NCBI RefSeq assembly: GCF_014649735.1 | Contig: NZ_BMTP01000017.1 | Coordinates: forward strand, 1-64,000 | DNA: 64,000 nucleotides | Reading direction: 5' to 3' | Origin: Streptomyces lavendofoliae | Lineage (GTDB): Bacteria > Actinomycetota > Actinomycetes > Streptomycetales > Streptomycetaceae | In this document: piece by piece, positions 8,778-17,041 of the stretch | How the letters are laid out: each line of letters opens with the position of its first letter | How positions within the stretch are numbered: position 1 is the stretch's first letter | Position numbers and translations under genes: made by a program | Notes under the pieces: generated by a model | The model's input: only the letters and a program-made list of their open reading frames with translations | What the model was told of the DNA's origin: nothing | Database searches by the model: none

Positions 8778-9962
8778 CTAGAGCAGGCCGTGGCGTGGTG
8801 GCCGCGTGCCGTTCAGCACGTAACGGCCGATGTGCTGGATCTTCCAGCGGGCCGGGTCGTGCAGGGTGTGGGTACGGGCGTCGCGCCAGTGGCGGTGGAG
8901 GTTGAGCGAGTCGAGCGCGGAACGGGTGCCGGCGACCTCGAACAGGGCGCCGGCCACCTCGACCGCCGTGTGCGCCGCGTGCGCCTTGGCGGCGGCCACG
9001 GCGATCGACGCCTCGGCCGCCGAGTCGTCGGTGAGGTGGGCGCGCGCCGCGTCCACCGTGCGGGCCGCCTCACGGAGCAGCGCTTCGGACGCCCTGACCC
9101 GTACGGCGAGTTCACCGAACCGCTGGATCAGCAGGGGGTCCTCGGTGGCCGTCTCGGCTCCGCTCTCGAACCAGGGGCGGCTCTTGGTGCGGACGAACGC
9201 GGCGGCTTCGGCCAGGGCGCCCCCGGCGATCCCCGCGTCGATCGCCGCGTGCAGCAGCTGGGCCACCGCGCCGTGGAGCTGGGGCCCTTGGAAGGTGAGG
9301 TGGTGGGGCAGGACGCGGTCGGCCGGGACGGGCACGGCGTCGAGCCGCACCGTACCGCTGGCCGTCGTGCGCTGGCCCATTCCGTCCCAGTCGTCGACCA
9401 CGGTGAGGCCGGGGGCGTCCCGGGGGACGTACGCCACGTGCAGGTTCCCGTCCTCGGTACGGGCGAGGACCGGGACCCAGTCGGCGAACAGCGCGCCGGT
9501 CGCGTAGTGCTTGACGCCGGTGAGGACGTACGAGCCGTCGGGCCGTGGTGCGAGGCGGGTACGGATGTCCTGGACATGCCGGGTGCCCGCCTCGGACTGG
9601 GCGTTGCCGAAGCGGCGTCCGGCGAGCACCTCGGCGAAGAGGAACCTCCGTTGCTCCTCGGTGCCCTGGCGGCGTATCACCCCGACGTAGACGAAGTGGC
9701 TCTGCGGGATCTGGGCGAGGCTGCCGTCGGCCGAGGCGAGCAGCCGGAAGATCTCGGCGAGGGTGGACGCGCCGACGTCCGCGCCGCCGTGCTCGGCGGG
9801 GACGGTGACGGCGAGGAGCCCCGAAGCGGACAGCTTCTCCACCTCCCGGCGCGGCAGCCTGCGTTCGGCGTCCCTGGCGGAGGCGCCGGCGCGGAACTCC
9901 CCGGCCAGGGCGGCGGCCACGGAAAGGGCTTCGGCGTCGTCGGCGATCACGTGCGCGGTCAT
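8778..9962 (-). CDS. SfnB/DszC-type flavin-dependent sulfur acquisition oxidoreductase
   Basis: 394 residues with the acyl-CoA dehydrogenase fold: an all-alpha N-terminus (VEKLSASGLLAVTVPAEHGG), a middle beta domain (FGNAQSEAG, TGVKHYATGALFADWVPV) and a C-terminal helical domain ending HRHWRDARTHTLHDPARWK. That ending is typical of the DszC/SfnB group, which uses reduced flavin and oxygen on organosulfur compounds rather than dehydrogenating acyl-CoA. SfnB is associated with dimethylsulfone use. The start lies 5 bases from the FMN reductase stop, so the two are translationally close. Its exact substrate cannot be read from sequence. Confidence 0.85.
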   Translation of the reverse strand: MTAHVIADDAEALSVAAALAGEFRAGASARDAERRLPRREVEKLSASGLLAVTVPAEHGGADVGASTLAEIFRLLASADGSLAQIPQSHFVYVGVIRRQGTEEQRRFLFAEVLAGRRFGNAQSEAGTRHVQDIRTRLAPRPDGSYVLTGVKHYATGALFADWVPVLARTEDGNLHVAYVPRDAPGLTVVDDWDGMGQRTTASGTVRLDAVPVPADRVLPHHLTFQGPQLHGAVAQLLHAAIDAGIAGGALAEAAAFVRTKSRPWFESGAETATEDPLLIQRFGELAVRVRASEALLREAARTVDAARAHLTDDSAAEASIAVAAAKAHAAHTAVEVAGALFEVAGTRSALDSLNLHRHWRDARTHTLHDPARWKIQHIGRYVLNGTRPPRHGLL

Positions 9963-9967
9963 GGTGT

Positions 9968-10522
9968 TCAGCCCGCCGCGGCCAGGACCGGAGTGCGGCC
10001 CAGCGCCGCCGAGAACCGGTCGACCACCTGGGAGAGAGCCTGGTCGGCGGGCGCCGCGACGGCGAGGGAGCCGTCGTCCCGCACCGTGATGTCCTTGTCG
10101 AGGGTGAACCAGCCCTGCACGATGTGGGCCGCGCCCATGGAACTCAGGACCGGGCGCAGCGCGTAGTCGATGGCCAGGACGTGCGCCGTCGATCCGCCGG
10201 TGGCGAGCGGCAGCACGGTCTTGCCGGCCAGCGCGTACTGCGGGAGCAGGTCGAGGAGCGCTTTGAGCACACCGCTGTACGACGCCTTGTAGACGGGGGT
10301 GCCGACGACCACGCCGTCCGCGCGGGCGAACAGCTCTGTCGCCCCGACGATGGCGGGGTGCCGGAAGTCGGCGCCGAGCAGGGCCTCGGCGGGGATGGTA
10401 CGGACGTCCAGCGGGGTCACCTCGTGGCCCTGCGCGACGAGCCGGTCGTCGAGGTGGCGGAGCAGGCGGTTGGTGCGGGAGGAGGCGGAGGGGCTGCCGG
10501 AGACGGACAGGACGGTGGCCAT
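9968..10522 (-). CDS. NAD(P)H-dependent FMN reductase (SsuE/MsuE-like)
   Basis: 184 residues with a flavodoxin-like fold. The N-terminal phosphate-binding loop reads VLSVSGSPSASSRTNRLLRH, followed by VVVGTPVYKASYSGVLKALLDLLP and PLATGGSTAHVLAIDYALRPVL, all typical of SsuE/MsuE. It reduces FMN with NAD(P)H and hands it to partner monooxygenases. It lies between the DszC-like and SfnB-like genes and is the only flavin reductase in the cluster. It therefore probably feeds two LLM-class and two DszC-class enzymes. Confidence 0.9.
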   Translation of the reverse strand: MATVLSVSGSPSASSRTNRLLRHLDDRLVAQGHEVTPLDVRTIPAEALLGADFRHPAIVGATELFARADGVVVGTPVYKASYSGVLKALLDLLPQYALAGKTVLPLATGGSTAHVLAIDYALRPVLSSMGAAHIVQGWFTLDKDITVRDDGSLAVAAPADQALSQVVDRFSAALGRTPVLAAAG

Positions 10523-10577
10523 GGGTCCTCTATTCGGGGAGCGGGGCGCCCGCGCGCGGCGGGCGCCCCTGGGAGGG

Positions 10578-11795
10578 TCAGGAGTACCAGGTGGGTTCGG
10601 GCAGTTCGCCCTCGAGGACCCAGCGGCCGACCTCGCGTCGCTTGTAGGCGACGGGGTCGTGCAGGGTGTGGGTGCGGACGTTGCGCCAGAAGCGGTCCAG
10701 GCCCTCGGCGGTGGTGGTGGAGCGGGCGCCGGTCACCTCGAAGATGCGGTTGGTGACCTCCAGGGCGACCTCGGTGGCGCGGGCCTTGACGGCCGCCACC
10801 CGCACCTCGAACTCGCCGCGGGCCTGCTCCGTGACCGCGTCGGGGTCGTCGTGCAGCTTCTGGCCCTCGTGGGCGACGGCGTCGGCGAGCGCCTCGGCGG
10901 CCCACAGCTTCGCGGTGAGGTCGCCGTAGGTGTCGATGACATGGGGCTCGTCGACCGCGCGGTCGTGGCCACCGTGCAGCCAGGGCCGGGTCCTGCCGCG
11001 GGTGTAGGTGGCCGCCGTCTCCAGCGCGCCGCCGGCGATACCGAGGTAGAAGTTGACGAAGACCAGCTGGATGGTGGGAACGTTGAGGGTGTTGTAGGTG
11101 CGCGGCCGGAACTCCTTGTCGACGTAGCCGGCCGCGGAGGACCACGGGGTGCGGACGCCGTCGATGGTGACGCTTCCGCTCTCGGTGAGCCGCTGGCCGA
11201 TGTTGTCCCAGTCGTCGTGGAAGGTCAGGCCCTCGCTGCCGGACGGCACGATCGCGAACACGTGCTGGTCGGTGCCGTCCAGGACGCCTTCGAGGACGGT
11301 GACGTCGGAGACCTTGCTGCCGGTGGAGAAGGTCTTGCGGCCGGTGAAGACGAGGTCGTCGCCGTCCTCGGTGACGACGACGTCCTTGTCGCGCGGGTTG
11401 ACCGCCCCTCCGAAGAACCAGCGGTGGCGCGCGGCCTCGGCCTCGACGTGCTCCCACTGCTCGCGGGTGCCGACCAGGCGGGCGGCCCAGTTCCACAGGT
11501 AGTGGTAGCCGAGGAGCTGGCCGATGGAGCCGTCGGCCTTGGCGACCTCGCGTACGACGCGGTAGGCGGTGGGCCACTCCTGGCCGGCGCCCCCGTGTTC
11601 GACGGGGCCGAGCAGGGTCACCAGACCGGAGTCCTTGAGGAGCTGGACCTCGGCGTAGGGGGTTGCGCCGGCGCGGTCGCGGGCGGCGGCGTCGGTGGCG
11701 AGGACCGCGGCGACCTCGGCGGCGCGTGCGATCCAGTCCTGGGCGGTCACCGGGGTGGGGCCGGCCTGCCAGTGCGTGGGCGTGGTGGTGCTCAT
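10578..11795 (-). CDS. DszC-like flavin-dependent monooxygenase
   Basis: 405 residues, acyl-CoA dehydrogenase fold. It follows the dibenzothiophene monooxygenase DszC pattern: ERDRAGAT-like N-terminus, ADGSIGQLLGYHYLWN, TGRKTFSTGSKVSDVTVL, DDWDNIGQRLTESGS, NFYLGIAGGALETA, then GLDRFWRNVRTHTLHDPVAY near the end. Such enzymes add oxygen to sulfur using reduced FMN. It lies 73 bases after SfnG with AAGAGG before the ATG, as second gene of the operon. Together with the SfnB-like protein this gives two paralogous enzymes. Native substrates in Streptomyces are not established; sulfides or sulfones are likely. Confidence 0.86.
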   Translation of the reverse strand: MSTTTPTHWQAGPTPVTAQDWIARAAEVAAVLATDAAARDRAGATPYAEVQLLKDSGLVTLLGPVEHGGAGQEWPTAYRVVREVAKADGSIGQLLGYHYLWNWAARLVGTREQWEHVEAEAARHRWFFGGAVNPRDKDVVVTEDGDDLVFTGRKTFSTGSKVSDVTVLEGVLDGTDQHVFAIVPSGSEGLTFHDDWDNIGQRLTESGSVTIDGVRTPWSSAAGYVDKEFRPRTYNTLNVPTIQLVFVNFYLGIAGGALETAATYTRGRTRPWLHGGHDRAVDEPHVIDTYGDLTAKLWAAEALADAVAHEGQKLHDDPDAVTEQARGEFEVRVAAVKARATEVALEVTNRIFEVTGARSTTTAEGLDRFWRNVRTHTLHDPVAYKRREVGRWVLEGELPEPTWYS

Positions 11796-11868
11796 GCGAT
11801 GACCTCTTTCGTGGTGAGCGGCGGTGCGGGGAGAGGAGGTGCGGAGGGGCGCGGGCGGCGCGGGGAGG

Positions 11869-12990
11869 TCAGGCGTGGGCGGGGACGGACCGGGTCCCGT
11901 GGTCGTCCGGAAGCCGCGCCTCCAGCTCTCGTACGAGGGGCAGGACGCGTTCGCCGAAGTACGCGACCTCCTCGTGGTAGTGCAGGAAGCCCAGGAGCAG
12001 CAGGTCGACGCCGATCCGGCGGTAGGCGACGATGCGCTCGGCGATCTGCTCGGGGGTGCCGATCAGGCCGGTGCGGAAGCCGTCGTTGTACTGGACCAGG
12101 TCCTCGAAGGAGGAGTCCTGCCACATGCCCTTGCCGTCGGCGGTGGACCGGCCGGCCTGCTTCACGGCGGCGCCGAAGCCCTCGACGGCCTCGGAGTCGG
12201 CCTTCGCGATGATCTCCCGGAGGGTGTCCCGGGCCTCGGCCTCGGTGTCGCGGGCGATGAGGAAGGCGTTGAGGCCGAACCTGGGCGCGGTGCGGCCCGC
12301 CTGGGCCGCCGAGGCGCCCACGTCGCGGATCTGCTCGGCGACTCCGTCGAAGTCGTTGCCGTTGGAGAAGTACCAGTCGGAGACCCGGCCGGCCATCTGC
12401 CGGGCTGCGGTGGAGTTGCCTCCCTGGAAGATCTCCGGGTGAGGGCGCCCGGGGGTGCTGAGCGGCTTCGGCTTGAGGGAGAAGTCGCGCAACCGGTAGA
12501 AGTCCCCCGCGAGTTCGGTGTGGTCCTCGGTCCAGATCTGGCGCAGGGCGCGGATGAACTCCTCGGAGCGGCGGTAGCGCTCGTCGTGCTCCAGCCAGGG
12601 TTCGCCGAGTGCGGTGAACTCGCTCTTGAACCAGCCGCTGACGACGTTGACGGCGAAACGGCCGCCGGACAGGTGGTCGGCGGTGGCGCCGAGTTTGGCC
12701 AGGACGCCCGGGTGCCACAGGCCGGGATGGACGGCGGCGATGATCTTCAGGCGCTCGGTGGCCAGGAGGAGGGCGAGGCTGAAGCTGGTCGACTCGTGCT
12801 GGAACTCGGCCCCGTAGCCGGCCATGTAGCGGACCTGGCTGAGCGCGTACTCGAAGCCGTTGTTCTCGGCCAGGACGGCGAGTTCGCGGTTGTAGTCGTA
12901 CCCCCAGTCCGTGCGCTGCTCGATCTTGCTGGTGACCAGTCCCCCGCTGACATTGGGGACCCAGTAGGCGAATTTCACGGGCGCGGGCAT
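11869..12990 (-). CDS. sfnG: Dimethylsulfone monooxygenase SfnG-like protein (LLM class)
   Basis: 373 residues. SfnG converts dimethylsulfone to methanesulfinate with FMNH2 and O2, supplying sulfur. Diagnostic stretches are KFAYWVPNVSGGLVTSKIEQ near the start, TDWGYDYNRELAVLAENNGF, SGGRFAVNVVSGWFKSEF and PHPEIFQGGNSTAARQMAGR. The ATG at 12990 has CAGGAG 7 bases upstream and gives the family length. It is the first structural gene of the sulfur operon, separated from the leader peptide by about 209 bases that contain a large hairpin (13076-13110). The LysR gene at 13421 is divergent. Confidence 0.9.
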   Translation of the reverse strand: MPAPVKFAYWVPNVSGGLVTSKIEQRTDWGYDYNRELAVLAENNGFEYALSQVRYMAGYGAEFQHESTSFSLALLLATERLKIIAAVHPGLWHPGVLAKLGATADHLSGGRFAVNVVSGWFKSEFTALGEPWLEHDERYRRSEEFIRALRQIWTEDHTELAGDFYRLRDFSLKPKPLSTPGRPHPEIFQGGNSTAARQMAGRVSDWYFSNGNDFDGVAEQIRDVGASAAQAGRTAPRFGLNAFLIARDTEAEARDTLREIIAKADSEAVEGFGAAVKQAGRSTADGKGMWQDSSFEDLVQYNDGFRTGLIGTPEQIAERIVAYRRIGVDLLLLGFLHYHEEVAYFGERVLPLVRELEARLPDDHGTRSVPAHA

Positions 12991-13075
12991 GCGGAACTCC
13001 TGTTGCGGAACGCGGCGGCGATTCAAGAACGCCGACCGGGAAAAGGGACGGGCGAATGCAGCGCGAATTCAGGCG

Positions 13076-13110
13076 GCGCCGCACGCGAACAGCGCGTGTG
13101 GAGACGGCGC
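13076..13110 (-). promoter_or_regulatory. Interrupted hairpin between leader peptide and sfnG (possible attenuator)
   Basis: CACGCG (13082-13087) and CGCGTG (13093-13098) form an inner stem with a 5-base loop. Outside it, GCGCCG (13076-13081) pairs with CGGCGC (13105-13110) across a 6-base bulge. It lies about 90 bases downstream of the leader peptide stop and about 85 bases before sfnG. No T-tract follows, so a Rho-dependent or translation-coupled mechanism would be more likely than a classical terminator. Confidence 0.4.
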
Positions 13111-13199
13111 GGACCGGGGCGGTGCGGCGGGGTGGGGAATCGGCGGTGGCCTGTGCGGCGACGGCCGTGGCGCGGGAAAGGAGCGGCGGATCGCGGGGA

Positions 13200-13283
13200 T
13201 CAGGCCGCTGGGCGACAGGAGGCGCTGGAGACGCGCGCGAGGTCGACATGGCGTCGCCGCGTGAGGTCCAGTCGCATCTTCAT
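13200..13283 (-). CDS. Sulfur-responsive leader peptide upstream of sfnG
   Basis: 27 residues, too short for normal gene callers. It reads MKMRLDLTRRRHVDLARV, then SSASC and a stop four residues after the Cys. The pattern of Arg-rich start, HVDL, SSA and a single Cys near the end matches the small Streptomyces 'putative leader peptide' family found before sulfur-assimilation genes. In that family the Cys codon is thought to sense cysteine supply. There is no Shine-Dalgarno sequence. The promoter at 13291-13320 places its -10 box about 7 bases before the ATG, so the transcript is probably leaderless. A second ATG two codons in is an alternative start. Confidence 0.8.
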   Translation of the reverse strand: MKMRLDLTRRRHVDLARVSSASCRPAA

Positions 13284-13290
13284 GCCGTCG

Positions 13291-13320
13291 ATCGTGGCAG
13301 TCGCCGGTCGGGGCAGTCAA
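13291..13320 (-). promoter_or_regulatory. Promoter of the sulfur cluster, predicted leaderless
   Basis: TTGACT (13315-13320), an 18-base spacer and CACGAT (13291-13296) on the minus strand. The expected start site falls on or next to the ATG at 13283. A GGGAAACCC element abuts the -35 box at 13321-13329. Confidence 0.6.
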
Positions 13321-13383
13321 GGGAAACCCGACCGGACTCACGTCGCGGACCATTGAATTCACGAAGGTGTGACAGGGAAACCC
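13321..13383. promoter_or_regulatory. Duplicated GGGAAACCC element in the sfnG-LysR divergent region
   Basis: The same 9-base inverted-repeat-like element occurs at 13321-13329 and 13375-13383, 54 bases apart (close to five helical turns). One copy touches the -35 of the sulfur promoter; the other precedes the LysR gene by about 40 bases. They are plausible paired binding sites for the divergent LysR regulator. Confidence 0.45.
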
Positions 13384-13420
13384 TTGAACCGGTTCCGCGA
13401 AGGCCGGAATTCTTCCGGTC

Positions 13421-14368
13421 GTGCGCACCGAACAACTGGAGTACATCGCCGCGGTGACGCGGCTCGGCTCGCTGCGCCGGGCCGCGGAGGAACTGCGCCT
13501 GTCGCAACCGGCGTTGAGCGAGACCGTCAGGAACCTGGAACGCGAACTCGGGGTCGATCTCCTGGAACGCAGGCGCTCCGGGGCGACGATGAGCGCGGAG
13601 GGCCGGGAGCTGCTGCCGCACATCGTCGGCGTGCTGGAGGCGGTGGACCGGCTGCGGGCCGCGGCGGGCGAACAGCACCGGGTCAGCCGCATGGTGCGGG
13701 TGGGTACGGTGAACGCGGCGACCGTGCCGCTGCTCATCCCGGTGGTGCGCGCCTTCCGTGCCGCGCATCCCGTCACCCAGGTGGAGGTGGTCGCCGCGCA
13801 GCAGACGGACATCCACCGGGCCCTGGCCGAGGGCGGTCTCGACCTCGGCCTGGTGAACCACCTGGAGGGCGACGATCCGCCGGCCGCCCTGGAGTCGACG
13901 CGGCTCCTGCACGGGCGGCCGGTGGTGTGCGTACGGCCCGACAGCCCGCTCGCGTCCCGGGCCGCGGTGAGCGGGGAGGACCTGCTGGCCCAGCCGTTGA
14001 TCGCGATGCGTTCCGGTTACGTCATGAACCGCTACGTCCACCGGCTCCTGGACGGTCGCTCCCCGTGCTTCTCGTACTCCACCGACGGCGCGGAGATGGG
14101 CAAGCTGATGGTCGCCGAGGGGCTCGGGGTGACCGTCCTGCCCGACTTCAGCGTGGTCGGGGATCCGCTGGAGCGGCTCGGCGCGATCACGTACCGGCCG
14201 CTGGCGGGCGACACGACCCGGGTGCTGCTGATGCTGCAACGGCGCAGGGCCGCGTCCGTGCCGCGGGCGGCGCGGGACCTGCGGGAGGCGTTCGTACGCC
14301 GGGCCGGGGACCTGGGCGGGACGTTGAGCGCCCCGCCGGACCGGGCGGCCGGCGGGGCGGAGGACTGA
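13421..14368 (+). CDS. LysR-family regulator of the sulfur cluster
   Basis: 315 residues with GTG start. The N-terminal winged helix-turn-helix reads RTEQLEYIAAVTRLGSLRRA then LRLSQPALSETVRNLERELG (about 1-60). The effector-binding domain follows from about residue 90 (VRVGTVNAATVPLLIPVVRA). It is divergent from the leader peptide and sfnG, the standard layout for a LysR protein controlling its neighbour. CysB- or SfnR-like sensing of sulfur status is a reasonable guess but the ligand is not visible. No good ribosome binding site is present, so its mRNA may also be leaderless. Confidence 0.88.
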   Translation: MRTEQLEYIAAVTRLGSLRRAAEELRLSQPALSETVRNLERELGVDLLERRRSGATMSAEGRELLPHIVGVLEAVDRLRAAAGEQHRVSRMVRVGTVNAATVPLLIPVVRAFRAAHPVTQVEVVAAQQTDIHRALAEGGLDLGLVNHLEGDDPPAALESTRLLHGRPVVCVRPDSPLASRAAVSGEDLLAQPLIAMRSGYVMNRYVHRLLDGRSPCFSYSTDGAEMGKLMVAEGLGVTVLPDFSVVGDPLERLGAITYRPLAGDTTRVLLMLQRRRAASVPRAARDLREAFVRRAGDLGGTLSAPPDRAAGGAED

Positions 14369-14566
14369 GGCACGGGGGTCGAGGCACGCGCCCGGTCCCG
14401 CGTACTCCGGGGGCGTCACCGGCCGGGCGCACGGCGCACCTCGGCCGGCCGTACGGACGCCTCGGCCGGGCGTACGGCGTACGCGGGGAAGACGGCCGGG
14501 AAAGGACTGGACACCGGGTGTGGGGCTCCCGGCGGTCGACACCGGAGATCGGGGTAGCCGTACTCC

Positions 14567-16314
14567 ATGAGTGCGCGAGGACAGGACGGAGCCGCCGACC
14601 GGCTGTGGCGGACCGCCGGCGAAGGGTTCGGCTGGCGGGAGCTGCGGCCGGGGCAGCTGTCGGCGATGGAGCAGGTCATGGCCGGGCGGGACACCCTGGT
14701 GGTGATGCCGACCGGGGCGGGCAAGTCCGCCGTCTACCAGGTGCCCGCCCTGCTGCTCGACGGCCCCACCGTGGTGGTGTCGCCCCTGCTCGCCCTCCAG
14801 CGCGACCAGATCGCAGGGCTGCCGGCGCGCCACGCCCGGCGCGCGGTCGCCGTCAACTCGGCGCAGACGGCGAGCGGGACGGCGGAAGCGTGGGAAGCGG
14901 TGGACTCCGGGTCCGCCACGTACGTGTTCCTCTCCCCCGAGCAGCTCGCCAAGGACGAGGTGCTGGAGCGCCTGGAGCGGGCGGCACCGGCCCTGTTCGT
15001 CGTCGACGAGGCGCAGTGCGTCTCCGCCTGGGGGCATGACTTCCGGCCCGACTACCTGCGCCTGGCGCAGGCGGCGCGACGCGTGGGCCGCCCGCCGCTG
15101 CTGGCGCTGACGGCGACGGCCGCCCCGCCGGTGCGGCAGGAGATCGTCGACCGGCTCGGGATGGACGAGCCCGCCCTGGTCGTCGCCGGGTTCGACCGGC
15201 CGAACATCGCGTTGCACGTGAGCCGGTTCCTGGACGACGACGACAAGCGGCGCGCCGTGGTGGAGCGGGCCGCCGGTGAACCGAAGCCCGGCCTCGTGTA
15301 CGCCGCGACCCGCAAGGACACCGAGCGGTACGCCGACGAGCTGGCGGGCCTGGGCCTCGCGGCCGCCGCGTACCACGCGGGGCTGCGCGGCGAGGAACGG
15401 TCACGGGTACACGACGCGTTCCTCGACGGGACGCTGGACGTGGTCGTGGCGACCTCCGCGTTCGGCATGGGCATCGACAAGGAGGACGTGCGCTTCGTGC
15501 TGCACGCCTCCATTCCGGGTTCCCTGGACGCGTACTACCAGGAGGTCGGCCGCGCGGGCCGCGACGGCAAGCCGGCCCTCGCGGTGCTGCACTACCGGCC
15601 CGAGGACACCGGGATGCGCAACTTCTTCGCCGCCCGCACACCCGGCGACGACACCCTGGGCAAAGTCGCCGAACACCTGGACGGCCAGGAGGCGCCCCTC
15701 CCCCTGGACGAGCTGCGCGAGGAGACGGGGCTGTCCCGAAACCGCCTCACGGCCGCGGTGAGGAGGAGGCCGGGGCCGCCCACACCGACGACGAGGGCGC
15801 GCTGCGGGCCGATCCCGGCGTGTCCGCCGACGAGGCGGTCGAACAGGCCGGCGAGGCCGCACGGGCGCGGAAGCGGCTGGAACGCACGCGCGTGGAGATG
15901 GTGCGCGCCTACGCCGAGACGACCGGCTGCCGCCGCCGCTTCCTCCTGGGCTACTTCGGGGAGCCCTACGAGGCGCCCTGCGGGAGCTGCGACGTGTGCG
16001 AAGCGGCGGCCGGGGACGCCCCGGTGGCGGACGGCACCCCGTTGGCCGGCCGCGCGGACGCCAAAAGCCCCCGGAGCGCGGACGTCGCCGGCGGCGCGGG
16101 CGGCGCCGGCGACGGGCGGGCGCCCGACACGGCCGGGTCGCCCTTCGGTGCCGGGGCGCGGGTGCGCCACCGGGAGTGGGGCGACGGGTCGGTGCTCAGC
16201 GAGGAGGGCGACCGCGTCACGGTCTTGTTCGACACCATGGGGTACCGCACCCTGTCGCTGCCCGCCGTGGCCGGCGGGGACCTGCTGTCGGTGCTCGAAC
16301 GGCCGGGGGGCTGA
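14567..16314 (+). pseudogene. recQ: RecQ-family ATP-dependent DNA helicase, frameshifted
   Basis: The first frame (14567 to about 15763) has a complete RecQ core: Walker A MPTGAGKSAVYQ, the box VVDEAQCVSAWGHDFRPDY (DEAQ in place of DEAH), GMGIDKEDVRFVLH and QEVGRAGRDG. It then breaks after NRLTAAV at GTG AGG AGG AGG. The protein continues in the -1 frame with EEAGAAHTDDEGALRADPG, a Zn-binding four-Cys region (CRRRFLLGYF ... CGSCDVC) and a C-terminal beta domain. RecQ proteins usually read AAVNLLEEAG here, so about 7 bases appear lost. The options are a real mutation, a sequencing error or translational slippage on tandem AGG codons. The helicase core alone might still work. Confidence 0.8.
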
Positions 16315-16323
16315 GGACCCGGC

Positions 16324-16929
16324 TCAGCCCGGCGGCGGTCCGAGCGGGCGCTGCTCCAGGGCCCTGGCGACCCCGTACAGATTGGCCGCCATCGCCCGGC
16401 CCGTCCGGTCGGACCAGTCGTGGCCCCGCTCGTCGTCGAGGTAGTCGGGGCCGGCTCCCGGCCCGAGGTGCCAGTAGGTCCAGGCCTGGCCGGGGACGGT
16501 GTAGCCGATGTCGCCGAGGGCGCCGGCGATCTCGCTGATCACATGGTGGGCGCCGTCCTCGTTGCCGGTCACCACGACCCCCGCGACCCGGTTGTACGCC
16601 ACCGGCCTGCCCGTGTCGTCCGTCTCCGAGATCATCGCGTCCATCCGCTCCAGGACCCGCTGGGCCACCGAGGAGGGACGTCCCAGCCAGGTCGGCGAGG
16701 CCATGATGAGGATGTGGGTGTCCAGGAGCATGCGGTGCACCTCGGGCCACTGGTCGCCCCCGCCCTCGTCCCCGGTCACCCCGGGTTTGATGTTCAGGTC
16801 GACGGCGCGGAGGAAGCGCACCTCGACGCCGAGGGCGACGAGTTGGCGGGCGACGACATGGGCCAGCGCGTGGGTGTTGGACGGCTCGGGCGATTCCTTG
16901 AGTGTGCAGTTGATCACCAGTGCTTTCAT
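16324..16929 (-). CDS. Flavodoxin-fold NAD(P)H-dependent oxidoreductase
   Basis: 201 residues, starting MKALVINCTLKESPEPSNTH, the phosphate loop of the NADPH-dependent FMN reductase family. Later segments are HILIMASPTWLGRPSSVAQR, GVVVTGNEDGAHHVISEIAG and WTYWHLGPG. The ATG at 16929 has GGGGAC upstream; a longer reading from 17286 is unlikely. It is convergent with recQ, 9 bases apart, with no recognisable terminator between. It probably acts as a quinone or flavin reductase; the substrate is unknown. Confidence 0.82.
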   Translation of the reverse strand: MKALVINCTLKESPEPSNTHALAHVVARQLVALGVEVRFLRAVDLNIKPGVTGDEGGGDQWPEVHRMLLDTHILIMASPTWLGRPSSVAQRVLERMDAMISETDDTGRPVAYNRVAGVVVTGNEDGAHHVISEIAGALGDIGYTVPGQAWTYWHLGPGAGPDYLDDERGHDWSDRTGRAMAANLYGVARALEQRPLGPPPG

Positions 16930-17041
16930 GCCGTCCCCAGTACCCAGACGCCACAGGTCGAGACGGCTCCCGGTCCCCGATCGAGTGAGTATGAAAGGCC
17001 CGGCACGGGGCAACCGGTCTTCCTGAGACGTGGAGGGTGCC

